A stretch of DNA of 36,718 nt. It comes from Reclinomonas americana ATCC 50394 (lineage: Eukaryota > Jakobida > Jakobea > Jakobida). The notes below the pieces were generated by a model. That model was given only the letters and a program-made list of their open reading frames with translations. It was not told the origin of the DNA and did no database searches. Location of the stretch: assembly GCA_048213135.1 (NCBI GenBank), contig PS015078.1, positions 137,599 to 174,316 on the forward strand. Reading direction: 5' to 3'. Both the position numbers and the translations under genes were made by a program. Below, in pieces: positions 1-10,468 of this stretch; within the stretch, counting starts at the first letter, position 1; every line of letters starts with the position of its first letter.

Positions 1-1972
1 TCCATCTGCGTGTCCTTGTTCTCAATCTCGATCACCATCTCCTCCAGCTCGCGCGCTTGATTCAGATACTCCTCGGCCATGTGCTGCGTGAGTGGGGCAT
101 GAATGGAAAGCACCACTTCCTCACTCACAGTGGGGTGAGAACTCACCGCCACTTTCTTCAGCAGCTTGTGCTTTTGCACAAACACCTCGCGCATTTGTGC
201 TCGTGCGCGATCGCCCTCTCGTCGGACGGCGTTGATGTGACCCGACAACTCGCCCAGACAGCTCTCCTTGGCCAGCCGGTCGGCCGTAATGTGTGAATCC
301 ACTATTCTCTGTGGATGCAGAGGTCNNNNNNNNNNNNNNNNNNNNNNNNNNNNNNNNNNNNNNNNNNNNNNNNNNNNNNNNNNNNNNNNNNNNNNNNNNN
401 NNNNNNNNNNNNNNNNNNNNNNNNNNNNNNNNNNNNNNNNNNNNNNNNNNNNNNNNNNNNNNNNNNNNNNNNNNNNNGGCAACAGAGGAGGCCACGATCG
501 AGCGAGCTCGAGATGGGTGTGGCGGGGGCGAACCATGACATCGTTGACCAGATCCTGTCGATCTTGCGCCGTGCACGTAATGGGCTCGTCGGCATGCCCG
601 CCCAAGCCCCTCTCCGAAAGGTCGCTGCGCCAGTCGCGTGTCGAAGGCACCGGCATGCTGGTGCGGTACAGGGTCGACAGCTGCATAATGCATGTGAGAG
701 ACCACTCACATTAGCAGAATGAGTGAAAGTGTGCGTGACACACACCGCCGACTTTTTCCGACTCTTGCGCTTCTCTCCCACGAGCACGAGGCTTGGCGTC
801 TTCGGGCCGCGAGCCGGCAGGAGGTCGTCACCAAAGAGGCCTTTCGGCGCGGTGATCTTGACCCACCAGTTCTCCACCGCGTTGACGATCGAGGCCCGCA
901 TGGCCTCCATTCGCTGCTCGCTCCAGTACGTGAGGAACGCTTGCATGCTGGTGAGTGCGGTGCGCACTACGCGGTCCTCGAACGAGTGGAACACGCCGTG
1001 CACGGCCAGATCCTTGTACTGCTCCTGCGCCATGCCTTTTTCCTCGTCGCTGAGAAGGATCGACTGCCACTCCACTTTGCGCTGCACGCGCTCCAGATAG
1101 GCCTGGTGGTACAGCTCCTCACCCACACTGCGACCGAACACGTTCACACCGAGGCTGCGAGAGGTGGTGCCGGTGGAGCTGTTGAGTGCCGCGTGGCTGC
1201 TGGCGGTGGTCGGACGCGACAGTGAGCTCATGTTGAGCGAGGCCACCACCTGCAGGCTGATGGGAGGCGTCACGGGGCGTCGTGGAGACGAGGGACCGGC
1301 GCTCAGGTGCCCGCTCGAGGGCGGCCGCGACAGTGGTGGCTGACTCGACGAGCGACCGCCACTCAGACTCCCTCCGCTGACCGCCGGTCCAGCGTGCGAA
1401 ATCGATCCAGAGCCGCCAGTTCCACTCTGCGCCACCAGCGACGGCTGTGTGGAGCGCGGCGCTCGCATCAGTGGCCCCAGGTTCTTCACACTGCCGAGCT
1501 CCGAGGCTTTTGGCGGTGGCGAGAACGGCGACGAGCCGGCGGTGAGATCAGAGAGGCGTGAGTAGCTGCGACTCTGCACGCGCGTTGTGAGTGGCGATCA
1601 CATACACACACCCTCTCTCTCTCATGCACACACCTGCGAGTCCTCGCGCTTGAGGGCGCCACGCCGCGCGTCTGGAGTGGCGTCACCGGCGTTGTCCACG
1701 TCGACAATCAGCCGCTGCGACCGTAACCTGTCCAACCCGTGCGGTGTCGACGGCAGCGACACATCACGTGGCGTCTCCTTGCTGCCAACCGATGCCGTCA
1801 TGTCGAGCTCATCGCCGGCAGCCGCCGCCGCCGCCTGTTGATGAAACACCCAGCCTGCCGAGCCCAGCAACTCGTCGCCACCGACAGGATCCACGCCAGC
1901 CGCCAAACCCACAGGCACAGTGAGTACACTCGGTCGCCGCTCCGCGCCGAAGCTGCTCGTGCGGCGATCCAT
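1..1972 (-). CDS. Ser-rich N-terminus followed by helical/coiled-coil protein (partial; function unknown)
   Basis: Minus-strand gene read from an ATG at 1972. Exons I can support: 1634-1972, 746-1573, about 478-680 (runs into the N-gap), about 147-308 and 1-83; introns end in CAG and phases agree where no gap intervenes. The first ~250 residues are Ser/Pro/Gly-rich and look disordered. A helical segment with the start FGRSVGEELYHQAYLERVQR follows, then a region ending IVNAVENWWVKI, and after the gap a charged coiled coil (AEEYLNQARELEEMVIEIEN). The gene runs off the window. The order helix - aromatic segment - coiled coil faintly recalls the tail of an axonemal dynein heavy chain, but I see no diagnostic motif, so this is a weak guess. 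It is head to head with the kinase gene, 196 bases between ATGs. Confidence 0.7.
326..477. other. Assembly gap (152 N)
   Basis: N run within the first minus-strand gene; both flanks are compatible with the same gene and orientation. Confidence 0.99.
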
Positions 1973-2168
1973 TCACTTTTCTCGAGGGAGAGAGAGAGTT
2001 TCAGTAGACAGGGAAGAAAACGCATGCTGAAAATTCGGCAGTTTTTGTGTCCGATCGCCACGTTCGCAACAAAGACAACAGTGTGTGATCTTCGCTCCTG
2101 TCCCTTGCGTGCGGCATTCGTGAGAGGAGTGAGCGGGCGAGTGAGGAGCGAGAAGTGATCGACACGCC
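1973..2168. promoter_or_regulatory. Divergent intergenic promoter region, 196 bases
   Basis: The ATGs of the minus-strand gene (1972) and the kinase gene (2169) face away from each other with only this spacer between them, so it must hold both promoters and both 5' leaders. It is locally less GC-rich than the genes (for example around 2020-2090) and has a GA-rich run at 1984-1996. I see no clear TATA box. The role is inferred from position only. Confidence 0.5.
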
Positions 2169-4057
2169 ATGAACAAGTACGATGTGCTGCGAGTGGTTGG
2201 CGAAGGTGCGCGTGCCATGGCCGCTCTCTCGCACACACACACATACAACACCCCTCACTCTTTTCTCTCTCTCTGTGCGTGTTCGTAGGCGCCTACGGCG
2301 TGGTGTTGATGTGCCGCAACAAGGAAACGGGTGAGATTGTGGCCATCAAAAAGTTTAAGGAGAGCGAGGAAGACGAGATGGTTCGAAAGACCACTCTGCG
2401 CGAGGTCAAGATCCTGCGCATGTTGAAGCAGGAGAACATTGTCAACCTCAAGGAGGTGCGTGTGTGTGTAGAGAGAGCATGAGGGAGAGAGCGAGAGAGC
2501 AAGTGTCCTGATGTGGTGCTGTGGTGCACTCGCAGGCGTTCCGTCGCAAGGGCCGTCTGTATCTGGTGTTTGAGTACGTGGAGAAGAACATGCTGGAGGT
2601 GCTGGAGGAGCGGCCGTCGGGACTCGACCACAACTTGGTGCGATGGCACATTTTCCAGCTGCTGCAGGCGATTTTGTGGTGCCACTCCAACGATGTGATT
2701 CATCGTGACATCAAGCCCGAAAACCTACTCGTCAATCCCGACCACACCATGAAGCTGTGTGATTTCGGTGAGTCAGCGGCGGCTTTGCCGGGGGGGGTGT
2801 GAGTTGTCTCTCCGCACTTGACGGTTGACTGTTTGTTTTCTCGCTCCAGGTTTCGCTCGCACTGTCACACAACGCGGTGCGCATTACACGGACTATGTGG
2901 CCACTCGGTGGTACCGTGCGCCAGAGCTGCTGCTCGGAGATGTTAATTATGGCAAGCCGGTAGACATTTGGGCCATTGGGTGCATCATGGGCGAGCTGAC
3001 CGACGGACAGGCCATGTTCCCGGGCGAGAGCGAACTCGATCAACTGTGCGTCACACACGCACCACATCTCTGTATTCCAGTGTTGCTTTGCTTACCTGTT
3101 TGTGTGTGCCAGGTACGTGATCCAGCGAGTGCTGGGACCGCTGACGGCCGAACAAATGGAGCTCTTCTACCGCAATCCTCGGTTCGTGGGCTACAAGTTC
3201 CCCGATATGAGCCGTCCGGAGACGCTGGAGAAGAAGTACTGCGGGAAGATGACCAAGAAGGCGCTCAGCTTCCTCAAGGGCCTGTTGCAAATGGATCCGT
3301 CGAAGCGATTCAACGCCGAGGAGGCCTTGCAGCATCCGTACTTTGAGGGACTTGTGCCGCCCAACGGCACTCGTCCCGTGCAGATCAACAAGCCGGTGAA
3401 GCAACAGCTGGACGAGAGACCGTCGACGCAACAGTCGCGCGCACCTGGTTCGCCTCTCCTCTTGTTTTTCCACTGTCGCTGCTCCGGACTCATGTGTATC
3501 TGTGTGTGGTTGGATGTGGCAGTGGATTCGCCCACGTCGGTGGTGCAGACGCCGCAGTCGGTGCAGACTCCGCAGGCGCAGCAGCAGCAGCAGCAGTCAT
3601 CGTCCTCGTCGCAGTCCTCTCAGCAGCAGTCACCTGTCGGTGGCCACCATCAGCAAGCTGCTCAGTCGCAACAGCAGCAGCAGCAACAGCAACAACAGGC
3701 GCAGCAGCAGCAGCAGCAACCGCAGCAGGTGCCGCCGTCGCAGAACAAGTTGCTGCAGCAGCGACAGTACGAAGTATTGTTGCAGCAGCAGCAGTTGCAG
3801 TTGCAGCAGCAGCAACAGCTGGCAGCGCAGCACCAGCTGCAATCACAATATGGCAGACCGTCGTCGCAGGTTTGTGTGCACACCAGTGTGCTTCTGTGCT
3901 ATCTCTCTGGTGCTGACTGGTGTGCGCGCAGGGTGGCATCTCACTGGGTGGACCGTCGGCGGCTCCGAGCCCCGTGCCGTCCTCCTCGTCGTCATCGCAT
4001 CATCACGCAGCCCACATGGCACACGTCCTGCAGCAGCAGATGCACCAGCAGCAAGCA

Positions 4058-4089
<32 letters not shown>

Positions 4090-4771
4090 CCCGTTGTATC
4101 ATGCCTCGCAGGCGGCTGGCGGCTCATACTACCCCAACGGTGCAGTTGGCGCTGGCTACTATCCTGGAAACGGAGCAGGAGGGCAGGGTCATCACGAAAC
4201 GCACGGACATCACGGACAGCCACCGTCACCAACATACTCGCCACACGGCTACTACCCGCAGGGCGTCGCGCCGGGTCAGGGTCATCATCCGAACGGTGGC
4301 GACTACGGCACCGGTTCTGAGTCGTCGGCACTGATGCACTACTCGTCATCACTGCCGTCCTCACCACCGGCGTCGCCATCGCTGCCTGTCAAGCCTTCTG
4401 TGGTGAGTCAGTTTCTTCAGTTGTGGTTCCATTTCGGTGCACGACTTCTCATTTGGGTGCGCGCGCAGGACGAGTATGGATACCCTCGTGGACGCGAGTC
4501 GGTGCTTTCCATGGGTGGCGGCAGCGTCGGCAGTCGATCTGATGCACCGCGAAAGAAGGGACCAGAAGTCGCAGGTAGCAAGATGCCGAATGCAGGCACG
4601 AGTGGTGTGCCTGCCCAGGCGGGCATGATGGGTGCGGCACCTGGAAAACCGCTGCAGTACGCCAGCAGTGCTGCCGGCGCCCCGCTGATGCACGCTGCCA
4701 TGCAACAGCAGCAACAGCAACAGTTGCAGCAGCAGCAGCAGCAGTTGCAGCAACAGCAACAACAATTGCAG

Positions 4772-4803
<32 letters not shown>

Positions 4804-5819
4804 ACAGCAACAGCAGCAACAGGGTCGCGCGCGAGGTGGAGATCGTGCCGGCCCACCACCAATGTCGCAAGCAGAATGGGAGGACGGCTCCCTGTCGACA
4901 AGGAGTCGCACGATTCGCTCGCCGCTCGACATGTTGCGTCGCCGTCAGCTGCCCACTTTTCATTAAGTTGACTCACTTGCCTGTTTCGCTGTGCGTGCAG
5001 GAATGTCATGTCGTCGGCACAACAGGCGCGATCATCGGCACGCGCTGAAATGATTGACGGCAGAAGACCACAAGGTGCGTGTGGGCGCGACAGAGAGAGA
5101 CTGACGATACTGTTTCCTCATTGCTCGTTTGGCTGCAGACACGACAAACACCGATGTTGTGAGTCCGCGCGGCGTCTCACAAAGGAAACGGAACGCGATG
5201 CCCACCAAAGTCGGGGTTTGTGCCGCCACTGTCTCCTTTGTCCTGCGTGCGTGTTCGGTGGCAGCTCATTGTCATGTCGTTCAGCAAATGCGCGAGTCGA
5301 TTGCCAGTCGTGAGGGTGGTCATCGTGGAATCGCTGCGGCGTTGCCGCCAAGTCGCGAAGGCCACCGCAAGAAGCAGTTCACACAGGGCAACGCTCTGCC
5401 GCCAGTGGCCAGTGGATACTCGAGCGGTTTGTCATTCGCACCTGCATCATGTGCGCGCTCTGTTGCTCACCACCGCCTCTCTCTGCGCAGTGTCGTCTGG
5501 CATGGCGTACACCACGTCCGACTCGGGCGACGACTACCTCGGCCTCCTCGAGCGAGTACCGTCGCGACTGAGTCGACGCGACAATGGGCCGACGCTGTAC
5601 GAGGCCTCCACCGACGAGGATGATCAGCGGTGCGAGATTCTGTTGTTGATGATTCAATTCTTCCAATGCTCACGCTCCTCTCGTTGCAGTGTCTTGGGCA
5701 AGCGCGGCAGCAACGGTGACCTGCATCACGCTGCGGCCGCCGCAGCTGGCATGAGCGGCGGCGCTGGTGCCGGTTTGCACAATGGGAACCTAGCGTACCC
5801 ACGCAAGTACGGCCACTAA
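2169..5819 (+). CDS. CDKL5: CDKL5-like serine/threonine kinase with long polyQ C-terminal region
   Basis: Exons 2169-2205, 2289-2455, 2536-2767, 2850-3045, 3113-3447, 3523-3869, 3932-4402, 4469-4947, then probably 5001-5074, 5139-5215, 5285-5426, 5491-5629, 5690-5819. The kinase domain is at residues ~1-290: Gly loop VVGEGAYGVV, catalytic Lys in [22 protein letters not shown], activation loop with TDY, then [15 protein letters not shown]. Identity to the CDKL5 branch is plain, for example [19 protein letters not shown]. Known family role: CMGC kinase acting at cilia/flagella and microtubules. The tail is unlike animal CDKL5: repeated polyQ blocks, His/Gly/Tyr-rich stretches and PxSP-type sites. 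A TAA at 4964-4966 ends the simplest reading; a GC-AG intron (4948-5000) restores frame into the downstream exons, ending AYPRKYGH at 5819. Otherwise 5008-5819 is a separate small gene. Confidence 0.92.
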
Positions 5820-6147
5820 CTGGTGCTCTCTTCCCTCCTGCATGGGTGTAATTTTGTTTGATGTTGATGTTGATGTTGTTGTTTGTTGATGTGGTAATAT
5901 AACTCTCGGGCTTCCCACACGCGTGCATGCATGTATAATCAAGTCTTCTTTTTTGTATTGCATTGTTGTATACAAACACGCACACACACTCTTGCACACA
6001 TACAAACCAGGCACAAAAACCGCACACTCTTGCTGTCGCCAACCTCACACCATCCCGATACGGTGAGGGGAAAAAGTANNNNNNNNNNNNNNNNNNNNCG
6101 GATGGGTGCAGGCAGAAATTGCACACACACAGTGAAACACCAGAGAG
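5820..6147. other. Convergent 3' intergenic region with a 20-N gap
   Basis: It lies between the stop of the kinase gene and the stop of the kinesin-like gene. It is T-rich at 5845-5960 (TTGATG repeats), then CA-rich, and contains the 20-N gap 6079-6098. Both 3' UTRs must be here. I see no convincing gene. Confidence 0.6.
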
Positions 6148-7424
6148 TTATCGCCGCGGTGGTCGGCCTGTTGGTGTTGCGGCACGTCGTCGTGGAGCTG
6201 CTGGTGAGGGTGCACGCTTGGGGCCAGGAGGCGGTGTGCCCGCAGTGGCGGCGGCAAGGATTGAGTTGGGCAGCGACATTGGCGCACCACTGCCCGAGTG
6301 CGGTTGTGGTGTCACAGAGCGACCCCTCGCGTTGGACTGGCTGATTCCACTTACAGTGCTGGTGATAACGCCACCGGCACTGTGCGTCCGGCGGCCTGGT
6401 GTTGCGCTGCGTGCTGGTGCCGCGTTGCTTCGTCGTCCTGACGAGCTCTGATCAAAACTGGCCGTGTGGATGGTGCTGGCCAAGCGCAGCGTATGCAACG
6501 TCTGCGCCGTCATCCGCCGCTCTGGTGACACGCACCCACAGAACAAGACCTACACAAGGTAGTGGAGAAGGAGATGCGTGAGATACCGGATGAGGAAAGA
6601 AGGTGGTGGTGCGTGCATGCATGCGTGCAAACCTTGCTGTACTCCATCATGGACGACTGCAGCAAGTGGGTGAGCACGCTGGACCGGAACGGCACATCGT
6701 GGCTCTGGTTTGCCAGCGCCTTGATGACACCGTGCAACGCCACAAGGCCGCGATCGGGCTTGGTTGTTCCCATAGCACGAGTGTGCTCCGAGCCCACCAA
6801 GCGCACCAGCGACAGGGTGCCACGCATCACCTCCGTGTCGCCCACCGGTGACCGGTCCGCCGGCAGCACGCCCACCATGTGCACCTGGAACACCAAGTGC
6901 GACATGGCCTTGTCGTGTCCGCCAGCCTTGCGGTTCTCCACCGCCGTGCGCAGCAACTCAAAAATGTCCCCGTGATTCTCAATCGTCACCTTGGTCACGT
7001 TGGAGATCACCGTTGCGCCGTGATCGTCGCGTGTCAGCACATGCGATCGCTTTGGCTGCGTAGATGGGAAAAAATGAGTACGCTGGAAGGAAATGAACAA
7101 CGAGACGTGCTCAATCACGACTGCAAACCTGCGAGCGGTCGGCAAACAGGTCGGAAATGACCTCATTGTGCAACTCCACATAGGTGACACTGGTGGTGAA
7201 GTCCCAACCCTGCGCGGCCCAGTCGCCACGCGACAGGCGCAGCAGACGCTGGGTCGCTCGCGCAGCGAAGCCGTAGTCGCCGTCGAGTTCACGCACTGAG
7301 CCGGCAGTCGACTCTTCTGACAAATCGCCCTCCAGCGCCCGCAACCGACCGCTGCCCGTGCCACCGTACAGCAGCACCAAAGGATTGAAGCCTTGCAGTG
7401 CAGAGTCCACCAACGGCGCGATTT
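6148..7424 (-). CDS. Kinesin-14-like protein, C-terminal half of motor domain plus tail (part 3 of a split gene)
   Basis: Exons 7129-7424, 6633-7055 and 6148-6549, phases consistent, stop at 6148-6150. The translation follows the kinesin motor order: EIAPLVDSALQGFNP before the P-loop, P-loop position reading YGGTGSGRL, FTTSVTYVELHNEVISDLF, switch I position AMSHLVFQVHMVG, switch II position LVRLVGSEHT, then FRSSVLTHLLQSS and VLFCGCVSPERR, followed by a ~100-residue Ser/Pro/Arg-rich tail. The P-loop Lys and Thr (normally GKT) and the Asp of the DLAGSE motif are replaced, so ATP hydrolysis is unlikely. This part starts in the middle of a codon (phase 1) and needs the upstream half, which lies on the opposite strand at 7903-9225. 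Confidence 0.85.
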
Positions 7425-7490
7425 CTACGTGCAGCAAAAAAACAGAGGCGAGTGAGACGGGCAGTGGCGGTATGAAATGCATAGTGTGTG

Positions 7491-7902
7491 NNNNNNNNNN
7501 NNNNNNNNNNNNNNNNNNNNNNNNNNNNNNNNNNNNNNNNNNNNNNNNNNNNNNNNNNNNNNNNNNNNNNNNNNNNNNNNNNNNNNNNNNNNNNNNNNNN
7601 NNNNNNNNNNNNNNNNNNNNNNNNNNNNNNNNNNNNNNNNNNNNNNNNNNNNNNNNNNNNNNNNNNNNNNNNNNNNNNNNNNNNNNNNNNNNNNNNNNNN
7701 NNNNNNNNNNNNNNNNNNNNNNNNNNNNNNNNNNNNNNNNNNNNNNNNNNNNNNNNNNNNNNNNNNNNNNNNNNNNNNNNNNNNNNNNNNNNNNNNNNNN
7801 NNNNNNNNNNNNNNNNNNNNNNNNNNNNNNNNNNNNNNNNNNNNNNNNNNNNNNNNNNNNNNNNNNNNNNNNNNNNNNNNNNNNNNNNNNNNNNNNNNNN
7901 NN
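7491..7902. other. Assembly gap (412 N)
   Basis: Run of N flanking the left side of the contig that I believe is inverted. The sequence left of it is a CA-rich intron, whose mate is the CA-rich end at 9226-9238 rather than the coding sequence at 7903. Confidence 0.99.
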
Positions 7903-9225
7903 GGACTGCTGGCCAGCGCAGTGCCGGTGCCGGCCGACGTTGACGAGGACGCTGACGATGGGTTGGGCACGTCGGATCGACCGGGATCGGCTGCAGCGGC
8001 GGCGGCGGCGGCGGCGGCGAGCAAGCGGTACAGGGCGCTGGGGCCAGTCGGCAACCCGTACGCCGGACGCAGTCTTGTTGCGTTTTCTCTTTGAGCGCGC
8101 ATTCCGTGCAAGGCGAATCGTCATTGAGAGTGTTGTTTTTCGTGCAGCCTGCTGCCGCGCAGTCGGGATGCAATCGCGAGGTGCCGAGCCGGCCGCTGGA
8201 TCTGCCGCCAGAGATGATGAAGGAGGTGTTGAGAATCGACCCAGACTTTGTGACGACGGTGAAGCGCGGCGAGGCCCCGACGGCGATGCCTGAAGTGGCG
8301 CCGTCATGGGCGCGTCTGAGTGAGCGACAGCTGGTCAGCGAGCTGGAGCAGTCACGACAGCAGAGTGCGCACCTCAAGCGCTCTCTGCACCTGAAGAACC
8401 AGAGCCTGGCTCGCGCCCTGCTCGACAGCAAGGCGCTGCAAGCACGCTGCTCGCAGGATGTGGACAACGTGAAGCGCTCGCTGGACGTGCAGCTCCACAT
8501 GATGCGCTCCAAGTTCCAACACGCCGAGAGCATCAAGAAGCGACTAGAGGTGAGTGAGTGAGCTGATTTTGAAGATGCGAGCCTCTGCTCACTTTGAGTG
8601 TGTGGGTGTGCAGGATGGACTTAGAGCACGCGAGTCGGAGCTCGCACGTGTCACGCACGAGACACCACAGATTAGGCGGCAGGCGGATACGGCTGTGCGC
8701 GAACTCAAGGCAGCGCAGGATCATGAGCTGCGGACCATAGATATGGTGAAGTTGAAGGAGGACCTCATTCGAGAGCTTGTAGATATTGAGCGGCGGACAA
8801 AGAGCGTTGCGTTGGCTGTTGCATTCTTGTGCTTCCACTTCATTGTGCACTCTTGTGCTCACAATCGATGCACGTGCAGTTGGATGCGCGGTATTTGGAC
8901 TTGGCGACGGATTTGAGGCAATGCGAGGGCGACGTCGAGCGCAGCGAGAAGGAGGTGCTGCAGTTGCGCGAGAGCGTACAAGAGGGCAACGAGAAGTGCG
9001 CCCAACTGCGACAAGAAATGTCGGAGCGCAAGGGCAACATCCGCGTCCTGCTGCGGGTGGCCGCTCCCCGCAACGAGGACGAGCCTCAGGTGCAGCTGTC
9101 GTTCCCGGAACCCGCCGGTGCACCGACCCAGGTTGTGCTGGAGACGCCGCAGTTGTCGTCGCCGTACCTGGTGCAGCTGGATCGCGTCTTCCGGCCAAGC
9201 ATTCCCAACTGGGAAGTGTGGCAAG
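7903..9225 (+). CDS. Kinesin-14-like protein, coiled-coil stalk and N-terminal part of motor (part 2; contig apparently inverted)
   Basis: Exons 7903-8076, 8148-8549, 8614-8805, 8880-9225. The first exon is Ala-rich and acidic; the next three encode a long coiled coil (for example LKRSLHLKNQSLARALLDSK) running into the kinesin-14 neck and motor start, MSERKGNIRVLLRV, then YLVQLDRVFRPSIPNWEVWQ. That is where the P-loop segment should follow. It follows on the minus strand at 7424: the last exon here ends with one base (G) and the minus-strand exon starts with AA, giving Glu and an unbroken motor. The sense strand is therefore opposite to the rest of the gene, best explained by a reversed contig between two N-gaps. 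Confidence 0.85.
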
Positions 9226-9238
9226 GTTCGTACACACA

Positions 9239-9394
9239 NNNNNNNNNNNNNNNNNNNNNNNNNNNNNNNNNNNNNNNNNNNNNNNNNNNNNNNNNNNNNN
9301 NNNNNNNNNNNNNNNNNNNNNNNNNNNNNNNNNNNNNNNNNNNNNNNNNNNNNNNNNNNNNNNNNNNNNNNNNNNNNNNNNNNNNNNNNNNNNN
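9239..9394. other. Assembly gap (156 N)
   Basis: Right-hand gap of the contig 7903-9238. To its right the minus-strand exon 9395-9712 is cut inside coding sequence, and its natural continuation is the coding start at 7903. Confidence 0.99.
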
Positions 9395-10088
9395 GCCCTC
9401 TGGCAAGTACTCGGCCAGCGCCATGGCCACGGCCTGCGCCACGTCGGGTGCTCGGGACGGGATCTTGTCGCCGCCACTCAGCGCCGACGACGCAGAAGAG
9501 GATGGCGCCGTGGCTGACGTGGCACCGGCCTCATTGTCGGCTCGCAGCAGACACGCCACAGCGACACGCACATCACCGTCGGCGCGCAACAGCTGCCGCT
9601 CAATCTCATCAGCACTGGCACCGCCACTGGACGACGACGAACGAGAGCCCTGATCGGTGGTGGTGTCGACCAGCAGCGGGAACACCGAGCGCAACGTGGC
9701 CACAACCTCCTCCTGCGGAAAGAGAAAATGAGAGGCAAAGGTGAGACGAAGAAGAGTGTGATCGACATCACTCTCTGCACACACGCACGCACACGCACGC
9801 ACAAAGAGAGCAAGGTGCATGCACAGAGATATGGTGCGTACAGCACAGCGTTGCAAGTGAGGGAGAGAGAGAAAGAGAGAGAAAAAGAGAGAGAGAGAGT
9901 GGTGTGTCTGAGGCACGCTTGTCCGTCATAACGGTAATTCATGCAATGCTGCCCTCACATGTACGAAAAAGAAGACACGCACAGAGACACACAATGCCCA
10001 CACACACACAGACAGAATGCTTCCTATGAGAGCGTCTAAGCACCTTGGAGACCACGTGACGAGGAAGCGCGACTCCAGACGTGGTCAT
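9395..10088 (-). CDS. N-terminal exons of the kinesin-14-like gene, with CUE/UBA-like helical domain (part 1)
   Basis: The start is placed at the ATG at 10088: a 15-codon exon (10044-10088, MTTSGVALPRHVVSK) ends at a GTGCTT donor in phase 0 and joins the exon 9395-9712 after TTCCGCAG. The following residues, EEVVATLRSVFPLLVD ... DEIERQLLRADGDVRVAVACLL, match the CUE/UBA pattern of a first helix with FP, then a helix ending in an aliphatic LL motif, which suggests ubiquitin binding. The exon continues into the gap and, after flipping the neighbouring contig, into 7903. It is separated from the SEC13 stop by 380 bases. Confidence 0.65.
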
Positions 10089-10468
10089 TTCGCGTGTTTT
10101 GTCGTTTTTTGGTGGTTGTGTCGCACGTGCCACCAAACAGCCTCTCACACTGTGTGTGTCGCTCTGCCTCTGTCACTCACTCACGCACACGCTGTCGTTG
10201 TCTGTACGCTCTCTGTGTGTGTCGCGTGCGTGGGACTCGTGCACTTCTCTCCGACAATCCAACAAATGTCTGAAATGCCGCTTGTCTCAAGTCCGATTGA
10301 TCGACGTCCGTGGCATTCGCAGCCACTTTGCAGTGGTTGAAGGGTTTTTCCTTTATACGTTCACACACAGACATGCAGACACACACGCACACACCCAGGG
10401 GCGGGAGAAGAGTTGACAGAGAAGAGACAATATTTTGTTTGTTTGGCGAACAACTGGGCAGAAACATA
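10089..10468. other. Intergenic region between two minus-strand genes
   Basis: It holds the 3' end of SEC13 and the promoter of the kinesin-like gene. It contains several short TG/CA runs (10155-10230, 10360-10400) and no convincing coding exon on either strand. Confidence 0.6.

Noticed and set aside
719-1225. Plus-strand open frame of 168 codons at the start of the window
   Set aside because: Antisense to the well-supported minus-strand exon 746-1573; no similarity to any family.
4417-4963. Long minus-strand open frames rich in poly-Leu or poly-Cys opposite the kinase tail
   Set aside because: They are the complements of CAG/CAA repeats of the polyQ exon; no splice sites or family similarity.
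7903-9225. Two separate kinesin genes in convergent orientation
   Set aside because: One half lacks everything after the motor start and the other everything before the P-loop, and their split codon fits exactly, so a single gene with an inverted contig is simpler.
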